Source of the DNA: SIG636 sp045604285 | GTDB lineage: Bacteria > Bacillota > Clostridia > Oscillospirales > CAG-382 | Direction of reading: 5' to 3' | Assembly (NCBI GenBank): GCA_045604285.1 | Contig: JAZUNS010000156.1 | Location: 1-31,568 of the forward strand | DNA: 31,568 nucleotides | Part shown: piece after piece, positions 26,064-31,568 of the stretch | Position numbering within the stretch: position 1 is the first letter of the stretch | Layout of the letters: every line of letters starts with the position of its first letter | Made by a program: the position numbers and the translations under genes | The notes under the pieces: model-generated | Database searches by the model: none | What the model was told of the DNA's origin: nothing | Seen by the model: only the letters and a program-made list of their open reading frames with translations

Positions 26064-26753
26064 TTATTCTATTATTATAAAGTGAACGCCGGCAAGCTTT
26101 TTCATAGACGCTCTAAAGGTATCCACATCCTCGGGCGCAGAGGTTATAATATTAACGCCCATATATCCCGGGGTGCCGCTTTTGGGAGAGATTATCTCCA
26201 CAAAGGCATCCTCGGGCAAACGGTGCTTTGCCTCATCAGTTATATTTTCAAGCTGCTTTAAGTCATCCACCTCCATATATATGTGAGTGGACTTTTTTCT
26301 TTTGCGCTCGATACGGGTAAGAAATGCCGCCGTAAACACGCAGGCAAGCATTGCAATAAAGCTTCCGCTGTAGAAGCCTATGCCCAGTGCCACGCCTATA
26401 ATTGCCGTGGCCCACATTATGGCGGCGGTGGTCAAGCCCGTTATCATTTTCTCGCTTTTTACAACTATCATGCCCGCACCCAAAAAGCCTATGCCCGATA
26501 CAACCTGGGCGGCTATACGGAACGGGTCGCCGTCATAGCCCAAAACCACGGTACTGTACACGCCTGCCAAGGACGTAAGCGTGCCGCCGAGACAAACCAA
26601 AATATGGGTACGCATACCCGCCTGGCTTCCGTGTCTGTCACGCTCAAATCCTATAATGCCGCCGAAAACTACCGCCAGCAATATTCGTAAGGCTATGGTA
26701 AGTACGTTAAGCTCCTTTTCAAATTCTATAACGGATTTAAACAAAGCTTCCAT
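26064..26753 (-). CDS. MgtC/SapB-family membrane protein
   Basis: A 229-residue protein. The MgtC/SapB domain (about 20-145) has the typical RILLAVVFGGIIGFERDRHG start with the conserved Arg-Asp-rich segment, MRTHILVCLGGTL, and the ASGIGFLGAG-like VVSGIGFLGAGMIV. Four to five membrane segments are likely. A cytoplasmic C-terminal portion (about 150-229) follows, as in longer family members. The domain is known from Salmonella MgtC, where it is needed for growth at low Mg2+ and inhibits F1Fo ATP synthase; most clostridial members have no tested role. The ATG at 26753 has GGAGGT 7 nt upstream and is preferred over the longer form starting 48 bp earlier. It lies downstream of the YitT gene, with a terminator between. 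Confidence 0.93.
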   Translation of the reverse strand: MEALFKSVIEFEKELNVLTIALRILLAVVFGGIIGFERDRHGSQAGMRTHILVCLGGTLTSLAGVYSTVVLGYDGDPFRIAAQVVSGIGFLGAGMIVVKSEKMITGLTTAAIMWATAIIGVALGIGFYSGSFIAMLACVFTAAFLTRIERKRKKSTHIYMEVDDLKQLENITDEAKHRLPEDAFVEIISPKSGTPGYMGVNIITSAPEDVDTFRASMKKLAGVHFIIIE

Positions 26754-26792
26754 TAACTGCACCTCCGATACATAATATGGGATAAATACCGC

Positions 26793-26818
26793 AAAAGCCA
26801 CCTAAAACGGTGGCTTTT
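26793..26818 (-). terminator. Terminator of the YitT-family gene
   Basis: A perfect 10-bp stem (26793-26802 with 26809-26818) has a 6-nt loop, and the distal arm on the minus strand ends in TTTT. It starts about 50 bp after the stop of the YitT gene and upstream of the MgtC-like start. A TATTAT (minus, 26772-26777) close to the mgtC-like gene could be its -10, but no good -35 accompanies it. Confidence 0.7.
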
Positions 26819-26868
26819 GTATAAGCAAAGCGTGTTAGGCGTTGCCTACACCGTTTTTTGCGTAAAAT

Positions 26869-27768
26869 TCAATTGCTTTTAAATACGTCAGCCACGTCAC
26901 TTATGGTAACGAACGCCTTGGGGTCTATAGAGTGAACAATATTTTTCATGCGGGAGATTTGAAAACGGTTAACTACGAAATATACTATGGTTTTATCCGT
27001 ATTGGAATAGCCGCCGCGGGCGGATATTTTAGTTGTACCGCAGGAAAACTCTTCAATTAAGGCAGTGCTGATTTCCTCTGCCTTGTCGGTAATTATCATT
27101 ACCTCCTTAGAACGGTCAAAGCCTTCAACTACAAAGTCTACCGTTTTTAAGCCTGCACCGTAGGTAACGATGGAATACAGAGGAAGTATCCAGCTTTCCA
27201 TAACAAAGCCGCAAACTATGTAAAGAATAACGTTGTAAACCATAACGAAGGTACCAACGGTTACGTTAAGCCGTTTTGCAAATATAACCGCCATTACCTC
27301 GATACCGTCAATTGCGCCGCCGTATCTTATGGTAAGACCGCTGCCAACACCCGATATTATACCGCCAAACAGGGCACACAACAACAAATCCTCACCTGCA
27401 AGGGGGGAGGCTATGCTTACGTCGATTGGTAAAACGTCGGTTATCAGCCAAGAGCCCACAGAGTAAACTACAACCGTGAAAAGAGAATATAAGGTAAACG
27501 CCGGTCCCTGCTTTTTTAAACCGAACAAAAACAGCGGTATATTAAGTATAAGCAGGAATACGGAAAGCGTCATATACTCAGGCGTTATTTGTGAAAGCAA
27601 GATTGCCGTGCCGGATATGCCGCTGTCATACAGCTTAACGGGAGCCAAAAAAACGGTTACGCCAAACGCGTTGATGCAACCCGCAACAAGCAAAAACAAA
27701 AAGTTTTGCCATCTTAATTTTTTCAGCTCTTCAAGCCAACGATTTTTTAAACTCAATGCATTTACCAT
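26869..27768 (-). CDS. YitT-family membrane protein (DUF161 plus DUF2179)
   Basis: A 299-residue protein with about six hydrophobic segments in the first two thirds (about 20-205), including GCINAFGVTVFLAPVKLYDS and GSGLTIRYGGAIDGIEVMAV. This is the YitT (DUF161) membrane region. A soluble C-terminal DUF2179 domain (about 215-295) follows, with ARGGYSNTDKTIVYFVVNR, which in related proteins has a ferredoxin-like fold. The cellular role of the family is not established; it is common and often multi-copy in Bacillota. ATG 27768 has a weak ribosome site; the next in-frame ATG at 27759 is possible. A clear promoter lies at 27790-27818 and a terminator after the gene, so it is probably monocistronic. 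Nothing unusual was seen. Confidence 0.92.
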   Translation of the reverse strand: MVNALSLKNRWLEELKKLRWQNFLFLLVAGCINAFGVTVFLAPVKLYDSGISGTAILLSQITPEYMTLSVFLLILNIPLFLFGLKKQGPAFTLYSLFTVVVYSVGSWLITDVLPIDVSIASPLAGEDLLLCALFGGIISGVGSGLTIRYGGAIDGIEVMAVIFAKRLNVTVGTFVMVYNVILYIVCGFVMESWILPLYSIVTYGAGLKTVDFVVEGFDRSKEVMIITDKAEEISTALIEEFSCGTTKISARGGYSNTDKTIVYFVVNRFQISRMKNIVHSIDPKAFVTISDVADVFKSN

Positions 27769-27789
27769 CTTTCATTAAGTATTATACTT

Positions 27790-27818
27790 ATTATAATATA
27801 AAAACTTTATTTTGTCTA
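27790..27818 (-). promoter_or_regulatory. Promoter of the YitT-family gene
   Basis: On the minus strand: TAGACA (27813-27818), 17 nt, TATAAT (27790-27795). It starts 18 bp beyond the stop of the P-type ATPase gene. A second TATAAT (27781-27786) nearer the gene has no matching -35. Confidence 0.75.
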
Positions 27819-27836
27819 TACCGCCACGGTGTTTTT

Positions 27837-29723
27837 TTAAAACTTTCTGTCATACAGCAGGGCGGCAAAAAGGATGACCAAAAGCGAGCCTGCGTTGTGA
27901 ACGAGGGCGCCCGTAGTGGGAGTAAGCAGCTTGAAAAACGAAAGTATTATTGCCGCAAGATTGATAAGCAGCGACAGGGTAATGCTTATTTTTATGGTTT
28001 TTACGGTTTCTTTTGCCAACCGCTTAAGGTAGCTAAGCTTGGAAACGTCATCACACATGATGGCTATGTCAGATGCTTCAAGAGCTATATCGCTACCCAT
28101 GGTACCCATGGCAACACCTACGTCGGCTGCCTTTAATGCAGGTGCGTCATTTACGCCGTCGCCTACCATACACACGGTTTCACCTTGGGAGCGGAGTTCT
28201 TCAACAGCCTCTACCTTATTTTGGGGCAAAAGCTCGGCTTTAACTCTGTCAATGCCAAGGCGATTTGCAAAATAATCGGCGGTGCGGCTGTTGTCGCCGG
28301 TGAGCAAAAGGGTCTTTACATCAAGCCCCAAAAGCTCTGCCACGGTGGAGGCGGAGTTCTCCTTAAGAGTATCGGAAAGGGCTATTACCCCAAGAACACG
28401 GCCTTTTTCCGCAACTATAACCGCTGCCTTGCCGTCACGGGTAAAGCTTTCCATAACGGCGCTTGTATTGCCGTCAACGGTGCCTGCGTTATGGGATATA
28501 AACTTTTCGTTACCGCAGTAAAGCTCTTTGCCGTCTACTTTGGCGCACACGCCCTTGCCTGCCTCCATACGAAAATCGGACGGGTCGGAAAGGGCAATTT
28601 TGTTATCTTCGGCAAAGCTTACTATAGCCTTGCCCAAGGGATGCTCGCTTTTGCGTTCTGCCGTTGCGGCAAGGCGGATAAGCTCTGCTTTATCAATACC
28701 GAACGCTGCAACATCAGATACGGCGAGGCTGCCGTAGGTAAGGGTGCCCGTTTTATCAAAGGCAACCACGTTTACGTTGCCCATTTTTTCCAGTGCCTCG
28801 CCTGACTTTATAATTATGCCCTGCTTGGTTGCCTGACCTATTGCCGCCATTATTGCCGTAGGCGTGGCAAGCACCAACGCACAGGGGCAAAATACAACCA
28901 GCACCGTAACGGCTATTTCCACGTCCTTGGATACCAAGCCCGCAACCACGGCTATCAAAGGCGCCACCGGTACAAGCAAGCTTGCCCATTTATCCGCTAT
29001 GCGTTGCATGGGGGCTTTTTTCTCCTCGGCATCCTTTACCATTTTTATAAGCTTTTGTAAGGAGGAGTCCTCGCCCACCTTGGTTGCTCTTATATCTATT
29101 GCGCCAAATCGGTTTACCGTACCGGAAAACACGCTGTCGCCGGGGGCTTTGTCAACGGGTAAGGATTCGCCCGTCATTACCGATTGGTCTATGCTGGTTT
29201 CGCCGCTGATTATCTCACCGTCGGCGGGGACGGTCTCACCGGGGAGAATGCGAAGAATATCGCCAACCGCAATATCCTTGGCGGCGACGACCTCTTCCCT
29301 ACCATCACGCAGGCGTCTGCCCGTAGTGGGTGCAAGACTTATAAGCTTTTGCAAGCCCTTTTTTGCCCTGCCCGTGGTTTTATCCTCAAGTATTTCACCG
29401 ATAGCCATTATGAATGCCACCTCGCCTGCGGCAAAAATATCGCCTATTATAATAGCCGCAACCATTGCCACGGATATAAGCATGGCGGAGGATATCCTGC
29501 TGATACCCTTATTGCAAAGCAGCTTTCTGAAAGCTGTATACACCAGAGGAATGCCCGATATTATAACCGTTACCCAAAGGGGGTCTATAGGCAAAAAGCT
29601 TAAAAAGCCAAAGTCTTTTTCGAAATGCTCGGTTACGTGGGGCAACAGCCCCATAAGCAAAAATACACCGCTTACTATTACAGCCGGAACGCTGGACAAA
29701 AGCTTTACAAATTTTTTAAGCAT
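27837..29723 (-). CDS. Heavy-metal-transporting P1B-type ATPase without N-terminal metal-binding domain
   Basis: A 628-residue ATPase that should export a metal ion at the expense of ATP. The key motifs are in order: actuator loop TGES (DQSVMTGESLPVDK), CPC in the sixth helix (Cys279-Pro280-Cys281, CPCALVLATPTA), phosphorylated Asp323 in DKTGTLT, HP motif (SEHPLGKA), and hinge MVGDGVNDAPALK. The last helix reads LVHNAGSLLVILFAALLYD. CPC excludes the SPC/Co-type class and fits Zn/Cd/Cu-type pumps, but the exact metal cannot be fixed from this. Most relatives have one or more N-terminal HMA domains with CxxC; here the protein goes almost straight into membrane helices. The start at 29723 has GGAGAG 8 nt upstream; the longer frame (to 29816) adds no metal-binding motif. 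A TetR-family regulator diverges from it. Confidence 0.94.
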   Translation of the reverse strand: MLKKFVKLLSSVPAVIVSGVFLLMGLLPHVTEHFEKDFGFLSFLPIDPLWVTVIISGIPLVYTAFRKLLCNKGISRISSAMLISVAMVAAIIIGDIFAAGEVAFIMAIGEILEDKTTGRAKKGLQKLISLAPTTGRRLRDGREEVVAAKDIAVGDILRILPGETVPADGEIISGETSIDQSVMTGESLPVDKAPGDSVFSGTVNRFGAIDIRATKVGEDSSLQKLIKMVKDAEEKKAPMQRIADKWASLLVPVAPLIAVVAGLVSKDVEIAVTVLVVFCPCALVLATPTAIMAAIGQATKQGIIIKSGEALEKMGNVNVVAFDKTGTLTYGSLAVSDVAAFGIDKAELIRLAATAERKSEHPLGKAIVSFAEDNKIALSDPSDFRMEAGKGVCAKVDGKELYCGNEKFISHNAGTVDGNTSAVMESFTRDGKAAVIVAEKGRVLGVIALSDTLKENSASTVAELLGLDVKTLLLTGDNSRTADYFANRLGIDRVKAELLPQNKVEAVEELRSQGETVCMVGDGVNDAPALKAADVGVAMGTMGSDIALEASDIAIMCDDVSKLSYLKRLAKETVKTIKISITLSLLINLAAIILSFFKLLTPTTGALVHNAGSLLVILFAALLYDRKF

Positions 29724-29746
29724 AAATTTGACTCTCCAAACAAAGA

Positions 29747-29775
29747 TTGACAAAGGATGATTGTTAGCGTATAAT
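29747..29775 (+). promoter_or_regulatory. Consensus promoter of the TetR-family gene
   Basis: TTGACA (29747-29752), 17 nt, TATAAT (29770-29775), a full consensus promoter. It lies unusually far (about 120 bp) from the ATG at 29898 and close to the ATPase start, so the mRNA has a long leader that spans the divergent promoter. Confidence 0.82.
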
Positions 29776-29785
29776 AAATTCGCTA
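29765..29785. repeat. Inverted repeat around the -10 box, possible TetR operator
   Basis: TAGCG (29765-29769) and CGCTA (29781-29785) are reverse complements separated by 11 bp that include the -10 box TATAAT. With outer TGT/CA matches it extends imperfectly. Placement over the promoter of a TetR-type gene is typical for autorepression. A second, weaker palindrome ACAAA-N4-TTTGT (29785-29798) follows directly. The arms are short, so chance is possible. Confidence 0.45.
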
Positions 29786-29807
29786 CAAAACACTTTGTTT
29801 GATATAT

Positions 29808-29835
29808 ATTATACATGGAACGACAGACAATTCAA
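29808..29835 (-). promoter_or_regulatory. Likely promoter of the P1B ATPase gene
   Basis: On the minus strand: TTGAAT (29830-29835), 16 nt, TATAAT (29808-29813). Transcription would start near 29801, upstream of the inverted repeats at 29765-29798, so a protein bound there could block it as well as the tetR promoter. The leader is about 78 nt. Confidence 0.55.
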
Positions 29836-29897
29836 CAACCAAAGCACTGCGTAAGTAAGATAATGAACAAAAGCAACTTTTTGTTTGGAGGTAATTT

Positions 29898-30443
29898 ATG
29901 GACAGACGACAGCAAAAAACCAGGAAGGCCATTTTTAATGCCTTTAGGCACCTGCTTGAGAAAAAGCGATATGACCACATTACCGTGCAGGAAATAATTG
30001 ACCTGGCAGACGTAGGCAGAAGCACCTTTTACGCTCATTTTGAAACAAAAGACCTTTTGCTTGACGCCATGTGTGAGGAGCTGTTTAACCATATTTTTGA
30101 AAACGACCCCTGCCCGTGGGTAGGCAAGGATTATGATTTGGAAGCAAAGCTTTCGCATACTCTATGGCACATACGGGACGAAAAGGAAAAGCTGGCGGGG
30201 ATATTACTTTCTGACAGCGGCGAGCTGTTTATGCGTTATTTTAAACAGCACCTGCTTGTAACCTTTGAAAAGCATATATCCTGCTTTGATACGGATGTGC
30301 CAAAGGACTTTTTGCTTAACCACCTTGTGGGCAGCTTTGCCGAAACGGTGACCTGGTGGATAAAAGAGGATATGAAAACATCGCCCGAGATTACCGCCGG
30401 ATATTTTGTGAAACTTATACCCGCACTTAAATGTAATTGCTGA
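29898..30443 (+). CDS. TetR/AcrR-family transcriptional regulator
   Basis: A 181-residue DNA-binding repressor. The N-terminal helix-turn-helix domain (about 8-55) is typical: KTRKAIFNAFRHLLEKK, then HITVQEIIDLADVGRSTFYAHF. The C-terminal ligand-binding half resembles the TetR_C_7 (DhaS/YxeR-like) group common in Bacillota, with ETVTWWIKEDM near 151-161. It is divergent from the P1B ATPase gene and is the natural candidate to regulate it. Six Cys residues are present, three of them in MCEEL and the terminal CNC; they could sense metal or redox state, but this is only inference. GGAGGT lies 5 nt before the ATG. Confidence 0.93.
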   Translation: MDRRQQKTRKAIFNAFRHLLEKKRYDHITVQEIIDLADVGRSTFYAHFETKDLLLDAMCEELFNHIFENDPCPWVGKDYDLEAKLSHTLWHIRDEKEKLAGILLSDSGELFMRYFKQHLLVTFEKHISCFDTDVPKDFLLNHLVGSFAETVTWWIKEDMKTSPEITAGYFVKLIPALKCNC

Positions 30444-30449
30444 TTACAT
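30431..30449. repeat. 7-bp palindrome just upstream of the coiled-coil gene promoter
   Basis: ATGTAAT (30431-30437) and ATTACAT (30443-30449) are exact reverse complements with a 5-nt centre. The repeat overlaps the stop codon of the TetR gene and ends one base before the TTGACA of the next promoter. It could be an operator or a weak hairpin. No T-run follows. Confidence 0.45.
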
Positions 30450-30450
30450 A

Positions 30451-30479
30451 TTGACAAAAAATAACAAAATATTTATACT
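30451..30479 (+). promoter_or_regulatory. Sigma-A promoter of the coiled-coil membrane gene pair
   Basis: TTGACA (30451-30456), 17 nt, TATACT (30474-30479). The in-frame TTG at 30451 is the -35 box and not a start codon. It separates the two small membrane genes from the regulator. Confidence 0.82.
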
Positions 30480-30510
30480 TAAAACAGCAACGTACTTGCG
30501 GAGGATTATA

Positions 30511-30990
30511 ATGAAAGACGAAAGAAACTTTAACGAGCTTAACGCCCTTTACGCAATAAGGAAAGAGCTTGAAACCATTGATGCTTTTGAAAAAGAAATT
30601 GCCGAAAAGAAGGCAAGAATTGAAGAGCTTGAAGATACCATTGAAGATTGCAACGATATTTTGGAAGACCCCGAGGTCTGCTGCGACGAGCTTAACGAAT
30701 ACGAAAAGAAAATTGACGCAGAGCATCTTGCCGCAAAGCAACGGATAGATTCTGTTTTTACCGGTGTATTTTGGGCGGCGGTTATAGGTATATGCGTTGC
30801 ATTTGTTTTGATTATAAAGCTTACTAACGGTGAGCTTTATTGGCCCGATGATACCTATGCCGCAATCGGTTGGATAATTAACGTGTTGCTGTTGCTTATA
30901 ATTACCGGATTTATTGCGGTATCCTTCCACGGGGATTTACCGGATAGTACTTCCGATGATAACAAAGATACGGACGGAGGTAATGACTGA
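30511..30990 (+). CDS. Coiled-coil membrane protein, first of a pair
   Basis: A 159-residue protein not assigned to a family. The N-terminal half (about 1-80) is highly charged and predicted helical, with a heptad-like stretch KEIAEKKARIEELEDTIED that suggests a coiled coil and a CC (Cys-Cys) at about 60. Two hydrophobic helices follow (about 85-106 and 119-140), then an acidic tail rich in Asp. The topology would place both ends on the same side, probably in the cytoplasm. GGAGG is 6 nt before the ATG. Its stop codon overlaps the next start by one base (TGATG), so the two are translationally coupled. Confidence 0.8.
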   Translation: MKDERNFNELNALYAIRKELETIDAFEKEIAEKKARIEELEDTIEDCNDILEDPEVCCDELNEYEKKIDAEHLAAKQRIDSVFTGVFWAAVIGICVAFVLIIKLTNGELYWPDDTYAAIGWIINVLLLLIITGFIAVSFHGDLPDSTSDDNKDTDGGND

Positions 30991-31466
30991 TGGGATACGT
31001 TATACTTATTATTATCGTACTTGCAATAGTAATCTTTTTATTAAAAAGCTGGTGGTTTTTGTTTATAACCCTTGACGGCTGGATTCTTTATCTGGCAGGT
31101 ATAGGTATAATCGTTACACTGGGAATAATATACAAAATCCTTAGAAAAAATGCCTGTCAAAGAACCGAAGAGGAAGAGCTGTACATAAAAAAGAACAGAG
31201 AAAAAATGAAAGAACAGCTTATTGAGGACAGCAAAACCAAAATTGACGAGGCAAAGGTAGAAAAAGCTAAGCTTGAAGCAACCATACGCCCCTTAGAGTT
31301 TAGACTTGCAGAACGGCGCAAAAAGCTTAACGCTTATACGTTTATTGAGGACAAATACAAAAACCTGGATACGGTTAATTCTTTGATTGAGGACCTGGAA
31401 AGCGGTAAGCACTCTTCCATATCGTCCGCCTTGCTGAAGAAAAAGGTAAACGATTTATTGCATTAA
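30990..31466 (+). CDS. Coiled-coil membrane protein, second of a pair
   Basis: A 158-residue protein with the reverse layout of its partner: two hydrophobic helices first (about 3-21 and 28-49), then a long charged helical region (about 55-158) with clear coiled-coil character, for example KKNREKMKEQLIEDSKTKID. No family was recognised. GGAGG lies 9 nt before the start, and the ATG overlaps the previous stop by one base. The two proteins probably act together in the membrane, perhaps through their coiled coils; this is inference from arrangement only. Confidence 0.8.
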   Translation: MGYVILIIIVLAIVIFLLKSWWFLFITLDGWILYLAGIGIIVTLGIIYKILRKNACQRTEEEELYIKKNREKMKEQLIEDSKTKIDEAKVEKAKLEATIRPLEFRLAERRKKLNAYTFIEDKYKNLDTVNSLIEDLESGKHSSISSALLKKKVNDLLH

Positions 31467-31471
31467 AATCC

Positions 31472-31497
31472 AAGAAGGAGGCAAACTCCTCCTTCTT
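31472..31497 (+). terminator. Hairpin after the coiled-coil gene pair
   Basis: A perfect 10-bp stem (31472-31481 with 31488-31497) has a 6-nt loop. It begins 5 bp after the stop codon. The distal arm ends CCTTCTT followed by CAGAG, so there is no real T-run; it may act as a weak terminator or as an mRNA 3' end stabiliser. The remaining bases to the window end show nothing recognisable. Confidence 0.6.
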
Positions 31498-31568
31498 CAG
31501 AGTGCTGACAAAGGCGCAGAACACGAAAAACATAAAAAATCAATTATAACAAAGTTGAAAAGTCGGGA

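Noticed and set aside
26754..26868. Metal-sensing riboswitch upstream of the MgtC-like gene
   Set aside because: The space is only about 115 bp and is explained by a terminator hairpin of the upstream gene; no M-box or NiCo-like elements could be recognised.
28185..29760. Several open frames on the plus strand opposite the metal ATPase
   Set aside because: Antisense shadows of an intact P1B ATPase with all motifs in the minus frame.
29724..29816. N-terminal extension of the P1B ATPase that might contain a metal-binding domain
   Set aside because: The longer frame has one Cys only and no CxxC or HMA fold; it also covers the divergent promoter region. The ATG at 29723 has its own ribosome site.
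29776..29897. Small ORF or structured leader in the long 5' region of the tetR gene
   Set aside because: A short frame exists here, but it runs into the tetR gene in another frame and lacks a ribosome site; only a weak A/T hairpin is seen.

Overview
The window looks like a chromosomal segment from a Gram-positive, low-to-moderate G+C anaerobe, most likely a gut-type clostridium (Bacillota, Clostridia, Oscillospirales/Ruminococcaceae-like). This rests on strong GGAGG ribosome sites, textbook sigma-A promoters, many lipobox lipoproteins with Ser/Glu-rich stalks, a type I dockerin, BspA-type leucine-rich repeats, and Fe-S/thioredoxin fusions. No rRNA, tRNA, CRISPR array, phage gene or transposase was seen. 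The assignment to a lineage is inference from gene style, not from a marker gene.

Layout. (1) 1-1672: murQ (minus) and a trmO-like tRNA methyltransferase (plus) diverge from two clear back-to-back promoters. (2) 1692-7794: a surface-protein cluster. It holds a 964-aa lipoprotein with an extracytoplasmic thioredoxin domain, a 526-aa lipoprotein sharing an apparently undescribed C-terminal domain with it, a small 147-aa lipoprotein, and a secreted dockerin protein. (3) 7846-10082 (minus): a two-gene redox operon, a membrane protein ending in a CD1871A-like CxxC tail followed by a NapH-like Fe-S membrane protein fused to a TlpA thioredoxin. (4) 10294-26001 (plus): eight tightly packed genes, probably one operon. 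They are a 2408-aa membrane-anchored subtilase with about 26 leucine-rich repeats, a lipoprotein, a peptide-binding protein with a roughly 250-residue insertion, OppB/OppC/OppD/OppF-type transporter parts and an 82-aa membrane protein. (5) 26064-29723 (minus): an MgtC-like protein, a YitT-family protein and a heavy-metal P1B ATPase lacking an N-terminal metal-binding domain. (6) 29898-31466 (plus): a TetR-family regulator divergent from the ATPase, then two overlapping genes for small coiled-coil membrane proteins.

How they work together (inference). Block 4 reads as a protein-scavenging machine: the anchored protease cuts proteins outside the cell and the co-encoded importer takes up the peptides. 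The enlarged binding protein and an extra extracytoplasmic loop in the OppC-type permease may have evolved together. Blocks 2 and 3 may form an extracytoplasmic thiol-redox system, with electrons passing from Fe-S clusters through a membrane-tethered thioredoxin to secreted or lipid-anchored partners. The TetR regulator probably controls the metal ATPase; an inverted repeat wraps the -10 box of its own promoter.

The best candidates for something undescribed are the protease-importer operon with its 82-aa final gene, and the domain found three times in the two large lipoproteins (start FNEKDGxYH, end WLxxCxY).
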